Positions 47,031-56,720 of a DNA stretch of 64,000 nucleotides are shown here, in pieces (position 1 is the stretch's first letter; every line of letters starts with the position of its first letter). The stretch is from Vesta saturnalis (taxonomy: Eukaryota > Arthropoda > Insecta > Coleoptera > Lampyridae), in assembly GCA_036346205.1 (NCBI GenBank), contig JARFJB010001987.1, positions 4,772,501 through 4,836,500 of the forward strand, given 5' to 3'. The notes under the pieces are model-generated. The model saw only the letters and a list, made by a program, of their open reading frames with translations. It was not told the origin of the DNA and did no database searches. A program made the position numbers and the translations under genes.

Positions 47031-47640
47031 ATTAAGTACGCTGACTCCGCTAAGTACCTTGGACTTTATTTAGAGCGCAGACTGACACGGAAAACACATA
47101 TCTTCAGTAAGCGTAAACAACTAGGTCTTAAATTGAGTAAATTATACTGGCTAATAGGAAGAACCTCGAAGCTATCATTGACTAATAAATTCTTGGTTGC
47201 CCTAAACCGTATATGGACTTATGGAATATCACTATGGGGAACTACGTGCAAGTCTAACGTTGATATCCTGAACGTTTTCAAATCTAAGTCTTCGTGCCGT
47301 TGTAAATGCGTCATGGTACGTTCCGAATGGAGTATTACTAAGTGAACTGTGCATTCAAACTGTGAAAAGTGAAAAAAGACAGACTAAGTGCTCATCCAAA
47401 TGTACAAGTTCATTCCCTAATGCTAGAAGATGAAGAACCTAGGAGGCTGAAAAAATTCAAACCATTCGACCTACCGACACGTTTTGACTAAATTTGGACG
47501 CTAGTATAGGCAATATTAACACAAATCATTACTATTCTTGTTTTAGATAAGAATGTTTATTATGGAGAGAGTTCAATGGAACCCGTCTCCACAAGACTGT
47601 TGTAAGGCAGATTGTAAGAAATTGGGGCTAAAAAAAATTC
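47031..47640 (+). mobile_element. BS-type LINE 3' fragment
   Basis: Begins inside the RT C-terminal region: SAKYLGLYLERRLT, KLYWLIGRTSKLSLTNKFL and IWTYGISLWGTTCKS. This is similar in layout to the 38.6-kb LINE (KYLG, LYPLIGRNS, YKTVVRP) but diverged. Frame breaks occur near 47.2 and 47.3 kb. It replaces the C-terminal third of the Sailor-like transposase. No clear target duplication. Confidence 0.8.
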
Positions 47641-47736
47641 GCCAACAAATATACTATATATTTTTGTAACATTGTTCATGAGTATTTATATAAAAATTTG
47701 ATACAATTCATATTTTCTTCATAATAATTGACAACA

Positions 47737-48240
47737 CTGGATTAAGGTCTTTCCTCCGCTTTATCGTGTAAACGATATCAGCGACTCTCAAAAAGTAATT
47801 TTTTATAGACAATATTAAAGCCGCAGTTACTTTACTAACCTCATAAACAGCAGTAACTGGAATTAATGGACCTTGGTTTGCTTTTTCTCAATTAAGGTAA
47901 TCTATTAATTTAATCATAAGTTCTTGTGATTGCAAGTTTAAACTAGAGAAAAACATTACTAATTAAGGGCATAGGATCCACATAAATATTCCAATAGAAA
48001 CTACCTTTCTTATAGACATCCCGTTAGTTAAAATAAATCTCGCCAGTTGAAATTCACTATTTTAACAAGTTTTATCAGGTCATTTAAAAAAAATTAAATA
48101 ACTAATAATTAAAAACAGTTTAATCCAGCTTTTTCTTTACTAAAAATATTACGATAAATATTTTAATACATATTTACAAACTAAGGCAACACCAATACCA
48201 TAACGAAGCGTGCAGTATTACGCTTTAAAAATCAATTTTT
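47737..48240 (-). repeat. Right inverted arm of the fold-back structure
   Basis: Reverse-complement copy of 42003-42570. It includes transposase codons (the AAGGACCTTAATCC-like and CTGCTGTTTATGAGG blocks) and upstream DNA (AGCTGGATTAAACTG). Confidence 0.88.
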
Positions 48241-48250
48241 ATATTCAATT

Positions 48251-48298
48251 CATAATGTCTATTATCAAAAGTCGACCTAGTTACTTTATTTTTCGTTG
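48251..48298 (+). repeat. Right ~48-bp direct repeat flanking the fold-back structure
   Basis: Partner of 41943-41990, same orientation. It starts about 10 bp outside the inverted arm. Confidence 0.85.
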
Positions 48299-48890
48299 TT
48301 TCTGGCACTTTAATAGTATATTGAGTATCAAGAACAGTAAGGGACGTTTACCGGTCGACGACCATGTTTGGCCGAAGACCGGTACAACCCTCTGAAACTT
48401 TTACCTTTATCAATCGTGACTGATGTTGTAATAAACAGTCACTGCAAATTAAGACCAATATTGGATATTCAATGACTAATTAATTCACACCAATTATATT
48501 TGCTGATCGATCTGCCTCAAAATAAAGAATTTTTAGATCAATCACACAGCTAAACTGTCAAAAATCTTTATTATATTCACCTTAATCAAGTCTTACAATA
48601 AAACTGGGAAGGTCCATCACAATTTAAACAAAAGAACAAGTTAACTAATCGAACTCTGTTAACCATGCGAATTGTTTACATGTATTGTCTGCTTCCGTGA
48701 AGCAACATATACAAAATATACTCTCAGCAACTAGATTAATGTCCATACTAAATTTTTTAATCTAAGCACATCATGACATGTCGTGGAGATTGATCACCCT
48801 TAATGCCTAAGTGAAGTTCACAATATGAAGAATGACACGTGTAAAGATAATCAAACGTCCTCCATTCAAATATACTTAAAATTATTCTTA
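48299..48890. other. Unassigned DNA
   Basis: One short GC-richer stretch near 48.33-48.40 kb has an inverted pair (TTTACCGGTCGACGACC and GGCCGAAGACCGGTA). No gene recognised. Confidence 0.45.
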
Positions 48891-48891
48891 C

Positions 48892-48908
48892 ACACACATA
48901 CGCACGCA

Positions 48909-48943
<35 letters not shown>

Positions 48944-49185
48944 TTCACGCAACGCACACGCACGCCACCGCACGCGCACGACGCACACGCACACGCGCAC
49001 GACACGCACACGCCACGCACACGCACACGCACACGCACACGCACACGCACACGCACACGCACACGCACACACAGCACGCACACGACACACGCGCACACCC
49101 ACACGCACACGCACACGCACACGCACACGCACGCACACGCACACGCACACGCAAACGCACACGCACACTCGCGCGCACGAACACG
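48892..49185 (+). repeat. (CA)n and (CACACG)n satellite tract
   Basis: A CA run at 48912-48938 passes into arrays of ACACGC/CACACG hexamers and variants to 49185. Long frames on both strands are due to repeat structure only (Cys/Val or His/Thr/Arg runs). Confidence 0.95.
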
Positions 49186-49460
49186 GGATAATATGTTAGT
49201 TATTGTTTCTAAGTAAAGGGAGTATATAACACCAGAGTAGAGTAGTGGTTCAGATTAACAAACTGAAGAAAACCAACGTTTATAACCAAGTGTCAGTTAT
49301 TCACTTTATAGAAGTTATATGTAAACTTGAGAGATAAAAAATCCACCTTAAAGTAACTAATAGTCTAAGTGACTTTATTTGAAGTCTGACTGCCTTAACA
49401 GTAATATTTTATTTATGCATTAGGTTTACAATTGCGCATATTATTAATATGAATAAAAAG
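49186..49460. other. Unassigned DNA
   Basis: Contains AGTAGTGGTTCAGATTAAC near 49.24 kb, a weak B-box-like string. Nothing firm. Confidence 0.3.
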
Positions 49461-49510
49461 TTTACCTCCAATAGGATTTGAACCTACGACCTGTACTTTT
49501 CTAATATTTT
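49461..49510 (-). pseudogene. tRNA-like fragment (T arm and 3' end), copy 1
   Basis: The minus strand gives GTACAGGTCGTAGGTTCAAA followed by TCCTATTGGAGGTAAAC. This is a T arm with B box and the 3' acceptor half. It matches copy 2 at 49.73 kb. The 5' half is not readable. Confidence 0.6.
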
Positions 49511-49727
49511 TTTATTTAATAATATAAATTCTAAATTTAACGAGATAACAATCAAATTACTTATATTAATGGAATATGAGCATGCAATATCGCAAGGATT
49601 CACACATACCAAAGCAACTTGACTAATATTAAATTATTATAAGTTTTTGTTATGAACGGATAAGTTCAATAGTAAACATGTACTTAAAAATTATCATTAA
49701 TTTTATTAAATACATAAATAAAAAGTT

Positions 49728-49797
49728 TACCTCGAGTAGGATCTGAACCTACGACATGCCCTTTGCTAGAGTACCGCGCTAACCAACTGCGCTAATT
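49728..49797 (-). pseudogene. tRNA-like sequence without a paired acceptor stem, copy 2
   Basis: On the minus strand: a D arm GCGCAGTTGGTTAGCGC (4-bp stem, also the A box), an anticodon loop CTAGCAA with AGC at the anticodon position (Ala), and a perfect 5-bp T stem GTAGG/CCTAC around TTCAGAT (B box). The 3' acceptor strand TCGAGGT has no partner on the 5' side, which is AT-rich. So it is a tRNA-derived repeat or pseudogene, not a working tRNA gene. The 3' flank AAACTTTTTATTTA is shared with copy 1, which points to a SINE-like repeat. Confidence 0.6.
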
Positions 49798-49831
49798 TAT
49801 TAATAATTTTATTAATAATAATTTTGAATAC

Positions 49832-49837
<6 letters not shown>

Positions 49838-49898
<61 letters not shown>
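49838..49898. repeat. (TA)n microsatellite
   Basis: About 30 AT dinucleotides. Confidence 0.97.
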
Positions 49899-49902
<4 letters not shown>

Positions 49903-51065
49903 AGATGAATCTAATTACGTGCAAGTAGCTATGTAATTTCCATAGTGAAGGTTTATTTTAGTTAGTACGAAATGGTACATTTCCTTAAATAATTGTAGAA
50001 TAAGATGATTAATAAACATTGAGGTGTTTAGAAATTTAAGATATTTTCTTAATGTTGTGTTAATAATGGTAATTTTAGTAATAGACAACACAGTACATAA
50101 AAGTATAGGGATGTTTGTTTTCGTTTTTGAATTAATTCAATTTTCTTTTAGTTTTATAAGTTTATATTAAACAATATTCCCTAACGACATGTAATATAGG
50201 TTGTGGTTGACAAAAATAATGTTACAATTAGAGATAGGCTGGTATCAATGTCGCAATTTACATATGCGCAGCCGAGATTTGTGAGAACATTCGTATTTGT
50301 GCGTTAATCTCATAATAGTGCAAAACTTATGAAAAAACAGAACAAGCACATTAGTGGGTGACTATATAACATGAATCATGCAGTAGATCTGGAATTATTG
50401 TGTTTAATTCAACAGTTCATCACATTAAACTAGTGTATGACAACATTCCGACACTAGTCGTAGGAGAACTTATCAACCTACAAAAGTGATTAAATAAACT
50501 AATTTGTAACTTAAACAATAATTGTAAACATGTACATTAACAGTTATTGTGCTTAAAAGGTGAAATTTAACATTAATTTGATAGAGACAATATGAGGTTA
50601 TGTCATATCCTCGAACATACAATTTTGTGAAAAGTAATTTTAATTGAGACAATTCCTATAAAATAAATTAGTAGAGGCAAAAATAGTAAGGTAGCCTCAA
50701 TTTTATGTTGTAATTCCTTATATTTATGTCCAATTTTGTTAATTTTAGTTTGTAAGAATTTTGATAGATTTAAGAATTTTTTCCTTTCAAATTGGCCGCA
50801 GGCATGTTTGAGATGTATATTAGGGTGCAGTAGCGTCCCCCTATTCATGTGGAGGTAATTTTCAAGCCTGTAAATTGCATAGAATTAGTTTAAATTCAAT
50901 AAATAAGGGTAAAATCAACATAGTTATTAAGTGTCCGATTTAGATCATGTTTGGTCTCAAAATTTAGAAAAATTATGGAGATTTTGGAAATGTTTTTAGA
51001 TTTAAGAAATGTTAAACAGGAAGAAAGTTATAAGGTTTTAAAGAATTTTCGTAATTTAAGAATTG
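49899..51065. other. AT-rich DNA without recognised genes
   Basis: No long frames of convincing composition. The T/A-rich sequence before 51.07 kb resembles that before 63.5 kb in style; see the promoter-like segments. Confidence 0.5.
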
Positions 51066-51214
51066 TTTTAACCAATAGGAATTAAGCAAATATTTCTCGT
51101 AACTAATGAAACATTCGAAAAATTTGGTTGGCGAGTAAAAAGATATAAATACAAGCGTTTTCAGCTTCACTTGATCTCTTGATTTTCAACTTTTGCAACA
51201 ACTTGTCAGGTAAG
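51066..51214 (+). promoter_or_regulatory. CCAAT/TATA promoter-like segment with possible first splice donor
   Basis: CCAAT at 51072, TATA-like ATATAAAT at 51143-51150 and an Inr-like TTCACTT at 51166-51172 are spaced as in an RNA polymerase II promoter. A strong donor string CAGGTAAGC follows at 51207-51215. It could drive the small exon at 51683 or be the U3/R part of an old LTR; the 63.5-63.7 kb segment is similar. Confidence 0.4.
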
Positions 51215-51682
51215 CTGTTGCGAAATGTTTTGAAATATAATTTTAAACAAAATTAAATCACATCGGGAATATAATAAAGTGCGGTTTAGTTTCGGAAGTG
51301 ATCATGAAACAAGTGATAGTCTTTTGTTCGTGAAATAATTTTAAATAAGGTTAGTTTACCTTTTCGAACCATATTTCGGAAGTTTCGTTCAGTTATAAAA
51401 ATATTTCTGGCGTTTCGACTTTGTTTAATTAAATGTGAATCGTATATGTTGATGTGCATACTAAATTGTGGTGTCCATAAGTTATTTTCATTATACACCT
51501 TGTTAATTAAAAAGTGTTTAATTTACGACAACCATCCATATTCCATGCTCATTCAAAAATTTACTTTTGAATGTAATTTATTAAAGAAGCAATAAACATA
51601 AAACAAAGATTCGTCAACATTCTAATATTAATAGTGAAACTTACCGAAGTGAATAAGCTGTTTATCTTAAAGAAAACTTTGG

Positions 51683-51769
51683 ATGTTCGAGAGGCAGAAT
51701 AGCAGGTTGCAGCAGCTGGTGTTTACAATCGTCTTTGCAGCAGTTACCCACGAAGAGAAGGACAAATAT
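51683..51769 (+). CDS. Possible first coding exon of a secreted protein
   Basis: ATG 51683 opens 29 codons in phase with a good donor (TAT|GTAAGTAC at 51770). An acceptor-like TTATCTTAAAG lies 12 bp upstream. The translation has a basic/polar start, a hydrophobic core (LVFTIVFAAV) and a charged end (THEEKDKY), as in a signal peptide followed by a mature N-terminus. The composition stands out from the AT-rich surroundings. With the promoter-like segment 0.5 kb upstream it suggests the 5' end of a small secreted-protein gene whose other exons were not found. The same signals could arise by chance or belong to an LTR element. Confidence 0.25.
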
Positions 51770-51770
51770 G

Positions 51771-52356
51771 TAAGTACTTTGTTGACATTGATACTATATT
51801 GTTATGTTCACAATTTATATCCTTTGTAATAACAATGATGTGCAACAACAAGTATGCATGTTCAAAGGAATGTTATTTGTTCTAGAATTTTAAATGTTTT
51901 CTTGATAATTGGGTTTTTATTAATCAAACATCTTTATACTTACTGGTTTGTCAAATTTCACTTTTCTTTATGATATATCATATGGTTGCGTATTCACTGC
52001 GCATGCTCACATACAATTTTAAAAGAATTTGTTATGTACAGGGCCTAACAGAGATATCTATGCGAAATAAAGATTATAATCCAATTTATTTAATCAATTA
52101 AGATTTTTTTTTAAATTAAATAGGACATTACCTTAATGTATCTTGATCATGTTAACTATGGTTATTGTAGTCAAACAAATAATTTAATTTAATTTCATGA
52201 TAGTTTGTTTTATAATATTAAAGGCAGGTTCCTTCTAAATTTTCAATGATCCCTATCCCCTGTTAGATGAGTCTCATTGTTCTATCGGATATTATATTAT
52301 TTTTTATAACATTAACAATAGAGTAGATTGTTAGTAGCAGTATAATATCAGTGCAA

Positions 52357-52362
<6 letters not shown>
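51771..52362. other. AT-rich DNA after the possible exon
   Basis: If the exon is real this is intron. Nothing else recognised. Confidence 0.4.

Positions 52363-52431
<69 letters not shown>
52363..52431. repeat. (TA)n microsatellite
   Basis: About 34 TA dinucleotides. Confidence 0.97.
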
Positions 52432-52439
<8 letters not shown>

Positions 52440-52689
52440 GGACAGACCACGTCCCTTTCACCTGATTGGTTTGTGATTTGACCCCCACCCAGCCTCTGAG
52501 CTCTGATTGAAGGCCTAATAACTTTGATTAGTAACTTTGATTAACATTTAAAAATTCCAGGGTCGACCGCTTCTATAAAATATCAATTATACATGGTCAT
52601 TTCAAATACCACGTAATTTATATATGTACTAATATTAGTGGTTCGCTAAATTAGTAACAATAGAAAATATCTCAAGATAAAATAGAAAA

Positions 52690-53191
52690 CGTACTACTGC
52701 CTCCAAAACGGGTAAAGACAATTTAAAGAAGATGAATACGGTACAGCTTCTGAGAACGTGAAAGAAGATTGTGTAGTATTTCCAGGGTCGTGCTGAAAAC
52801 AGCTAATTTAAGAATAATCTCACATCTATGTAATAATAGTAGTGACCGATAGATGCTGTATATTATCCTTTGCATGTATTTAAAGTGTAACCATCATAGA
52901 ATGAGCATTATAATTATTATTATTATTACTAACCAGCATCAGAGGTATTAGGTGTCTTACGGTTTGTTAATAAACTATTACAATATAATCGTTCAAGATG
53001 AAAAACGATGAGGTAAAATGTAACTCAAATCTTGATAATAGTGATGCTCTCTATGTAAATTTCAAATAAGCTAAATTACGTCCCTCCTATGTCAGATTAG
53101 AAAATTTAAAAATGTTTAATTAGCATGGCTATTAAATCGCAGCTGGTAAAAGCCAATATAACGTGAAGTCTGTGTGTGTGTGTGCGTGTGC

Positions 53192-53223
<32 letters not shown>

Positions 53224-54060
53224 TGTGTGTGTGTGTGTCTAATTAAACATGTAAATAGATCAGGCATAATTTTTGCGAATGTATAGATGCTGACCGCTTA
53301 GAAAGATAATCTGCCTACGTAAAAAGTGCCCTTGCATCAGTGTAGAAATTATTATTATTTCACCTAATATTTAATTTAGACTTTAATGTATTTTGCAACA
53401 GCAAAATTTAAAAATATTTGCAAACACATAATTAACACGATGTCAATGGGCGATTGCTACTTTCCAATTCAAATTAATAAAATTGTATAACTGTGTAATA
53501 ATAATAACAACATTCCATAAAAACAGTTTGATCACAGCTAAAATCATTTTAAATGTGTGTTGTAAATAACAAACATCGTTTCATATAAATTCGTATATGT
53601 AAGGTCGCTCTAACGAGTCTGCGAAAGGGAAAGGTAAATACGAGTTGTAGTAAGTGTGATAGAGATAATTAGGCTTGCTTGCATATTTACACCTTAAATT
53701 AACGTAATGATGGGGAAACCAATAGCCAGTTTTATATTAAATATTCATAAGTGAAAAGGCAAAGCGGGTTTAATAGGACTAATATATTTCAATTTTCAGT
53801 TCTCCGACTGGTGAATAAAATTATGCGGGTACTTAAGTATTTTTGTATTTAAACTTTGTAGTTATTGATTCGCATACAATAATAAACCATTAAAACCTTT
53901 TATCTTTTTATTTCCATTATATCAATTTGGTATTTTGAACTGTGGCTGATTTTGAGCAAGTTGTAATTAATTAAACAAAATCAGAATTTTTGAACTGTGA
54001 GATGGTTTTCGCAAACTGTGTTATGATCTGGTTTTATTGAGATTAATTTACTTGATTGAT
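52690..54060 (+). repeat. Dispersed repeat family R-A, copy C
   Basis: Collinear with 2.15-2.50 and 3.25-4.55 kb: GAATACGGTACAGCTTCTGA at 52.73 kb, CTATGTAATAATAGTAG at 52.83 kb, TTTAAAGTGTAACC at 52.88 kb, TTAATAAACTATTACAA at 52.97 kb, ATAACGTGAA plus a GT run at 53.16-53.24 kb, GTAGAAATTATT at 53.34 kb and ATAAACCATTAAAACCTTTT at 53.88 kb. It is interrupted by copy-specific DNA at 53.40-53.87 kb. No coding role seen. Confidence 0.65.
53170..53239 (+). repeat. Interrupted (GT)n microsatellite
   Basis: GT run with GC and CT interruptions, at the same place in the repeat family as 3632-3679. Confidence 0.95.
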
Positions 54061-54420
54061 CTATTTGATTGATCTGATTTATTGATCTGATTGATTGATC
54101 TGATTGATTAATCTGATTGATTGATTTGATTGATTGATCTGATTGATTGATCTGATTGATTGATCCGATTGATTGATCTGATTGATTGATCTGATTGATT
54201 GATCTGATTGATTGATCTGATTGATTGATCTGATTGATTGATCTGATTGATTGATCTGATTTATTGATCTGATTGATTGATCTGATTGATTGATCTGATT
54301 GATTGATCTGATTGATTGATATGATTGATTGATCTGATTGATTGATCTGATTGATTGATCTGATTGATTGATCTGATTGGTTAATCTGATCGATTAATCT
54401 GATTGATTGATCTGATCTAT
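54046..54420 (+). repeat. 13-bp minisatellite, unit GATTGATTGATCT
   Basis: About 28 consecutive units with few substitutions (GATTTATT, GATCC, GATAT variants). It starts exactly where repeat copy C ends. The corresponding place in copy B (4.52-4.58 kb) has only a few GATT/GATCT words followed by a TG run. So the array probably grew from that seed after the copies separated. Confidence 0.95.
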
Positions 54421-55829
54421 TAAATATACAATTCTGAGATTTGCTTAATTATCGCGGTTTGTTTGATGCATATCCACCGCATTGCCCACCACGACCACCG
54501 GTAGCATGCTGCTCCTACGCCGACATTCCCCAGGTCTAGCTACGCGGTAAACAGTTCCAGCGCGATTTGATGTATGCGGGTGGGTCAGATAAATACATCA
54601 CATTCATTCGTTTGATCGACCAAAGAAACAATGTTGCAATGACATCAATGTATATGGCGGTTTTTAAATACTTTAAATAAAGGTTGATCAGAAAGTAATA
54701 AACGAACATTTAGTAGTTTTCAGTTCCACCATCACTCATAGTTTTCAGGTAAAACAATTATAAAGTTTATCTTTGCATATAAAGGTCATTATGCTATAAA
54801 TACAGGAGATAGGTAACAATGCGTATGTTTTGCACTGCTCAAACAATAATTGATATAAAATGGCACAAAGCGTAAATTTAAAACGGTACCATACGTATTG
54901 CGTAGAGAGGAGCAGAACAAGGGACTAGTGCAAAAAAATCGGAAACCAAGTTGCTGTACAGCAAACGTTAAAAATACTTTTTTACTAATTACTTTCAACA
55001 TTTTTGGGAGTAACTGGGGAGTATTGGCTTTTTGGGTTCCAACTCTAAATGATACTGCTATTGCTATTTTTTTAACTAAGGCAGATCCTGTATTCAAAAT
55101 GTACATGTGCAGATTTAATTTATATGGTTATGATTGCCAGAGTATGCGTAAAAAGTGTTGTGCGTATCTTTGCTTCCTTTCTTTTTTCTTTTTGTATCCA
55201 ACTACAATTTTTGTGTCCTCTTATATCGCCCCACACGTAACTCCAGAAAGTGTTCATGTTGTTAATATCAGGTAAGTTATTATTAGCTTGGGTGTAGACG
55301 TGATCTATTGTATCGAAGGGCTTATAGAAACTTCCTTCTCCATGAATATCTTATTTTGTTGTTTACGTTTCTGACTTATTTCATATCTTTTTAATCTTCC
55401 ACGAGTGGCGGCAAGTTAGTCTTTTAAGATAGATAGTACAGCTTCCTTAGCATTTACGTTTTCGTTAGAATATTTTATTATTATCATTATTATCATCATT
55501 ATTACATACTGGACAAAGTTAGTATATCTAAATGTGCGGCATAAGCGTACTTCGAAATAGCTGAGCTTTGTGCAAAAATTACGAAGTGAAACAAAACAAA
55601 ACTTCACTATCAACATCATGGAGTTTCGTTTTGTGGCTATCAAAAAAGAAGTACTTATCTTGGTGCTGTAGCTTGTGGAGTAGTGCTGTTGTCTGGACTG
55701 CCCTGTTGTCAATCGGTTGTTGTAGATGATGCAAGTACCAACTGTGTGAATAATTATTGTCGGTATTAACAGAACATGAAAAATTAAATCGATACTAAAT
55801 ATTTATCTTCAAGCACCAGTCTTCGCGCT
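54421..55829. other. Unassigned DNA with one open frame
   Basis: A GC-richer patch at 54.47-54.57 kb (CCACCACGACCACCGG) is unexplained. A plus-strand frame at 54898-55275 would give 125 residues with a C-terminal hydrophobic segment (AYLCFLSFFFLYPTTIFVSS). I recognise no family and see no splice context, so it is not called as a gene. Confidence 0.35.
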
Positions 55830-56720
55830 GGATCTTTGTATGACTACTCGAAAGAGGCAACCACCTCTTGATTGTGTGTGAGGATCACTCCTCACAGGTC
55901 CATCGCAGGTCTAGCCTGAATGAACGCTGCTGCCACAGCCCAAAACACAGTCCAACCCTAAGGCGGGATTGGGAGGTGGAATGAAGGCAGCGGCGAACTG
56001 GCGTAACAAGACGCCGGTCCGGGTTGAAGAAGGCGCCACAGTCGGCCGTACCCTCTTCTGTCGTTGTGGAGCTTCCGTACTCTTTCGCGGTGGAGGTTAG
56101 GGCATCCCCTGTAGCTAGCGACGTGCTCGGTCGGTTCAGGGTTTCTTGCGTGAACTTCGGTGCACTTGACAGAACATACCGTCGCCCTGCAGCAGGCTCG
56201 CTCTTTGCCTGATAGTATCACACCTATTCATATACCTCATCAGTCTGTCTCGATCCTGAGGTAAGGCAAGCAGGATTTGAATTTTCTGATGGACGGTCTT
56301 GGCCTGCGTGAAGGCGACCCCTGTGGGTCGATGCCTGGAGAAAAAGCGACTCTGTTCTTCTATCAAAGGATTACCAGAGGCACTTTCTTCATGGTATCTG
56401 CTCCTTTCGCCGTCTGCTCCACGGTTGCATGGCTGTCTGTAAATTCATCAAGTTACTACAACTCGTGGTCGGTCGGTAGCGGGGTACGGAGGCGAACTTT
56501 CGCCATCTTCCTCGCTTCCTTCCTCTGCATCTTGAAGTTGTAGATCCTTAGTTTGGTTAGTGGTGCCTCCACTAACGGCGCGAGGTCTGGCAGCGGCGCT
56601 TCGTCGGTCTCCCTCTGTTCTGCAGTCTATCTGGTGCTGATGCTATCAGACTGCTTGACGGCGGTCTAATCAGCCATATAAGTTCTACGGATAAACTCGG
56701 GTTAACATCCACGGTGTCGT
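55830..56720 (-). other. GC-rich segment, probably part of a non-LTR element or a lost gene
   Basis: This ~0.9-kb block is far richer in G+C than the window. It has overlapping minus-strand frames at 56366-56136 (IEEQSRFFSRHRPTG, KIQILLALPQDRDRL) and 56221-55958, and a basic stretch before them (MQRKEARKMAKVRLR). The composition and basic, Arg-rich product suggest an ORF1 or leader fragment of a retroelement. No RT motif is present. Confidence 0.3.

Larger units (their letters stand above)
42003..48240. mobile_element. Fold-back structure: Sailor-like element with its 5' end duplicated in inverse orientation
   Basis: About 42003-42570 (outer region plus the first ~80 codons of a transposase) reappears as an inverted copy at 47737 to about 48240. 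The inverted arms therefore include coding sequence. Normal TIRs would not. The middle holds the rest of the left copy's transposase, a LINE (42665 to about 46230) and a BS-type LINE fragment (47031 to about 47640). It may have arisen from two head-to-head copies or an inverted duplication. Similar direct repeats flank both sides. Confidence 0.7.

Noticed and set aside
48757..49199. Several long frames on both strands
   Set aside because: Low-complexity CA/CACACG tract only.
49728..49797. Functional tRNA-Ala(AGC) gene
   Set aside because: D, anticodon and T arms are partly present but the acceptor stem has no 5' partner and the anticodon stem has a mismatch.
54898..55275. 125-residue protein gene
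   Set aside because: No recognised domain, AT-rich surroundings, no promoter or splice context.
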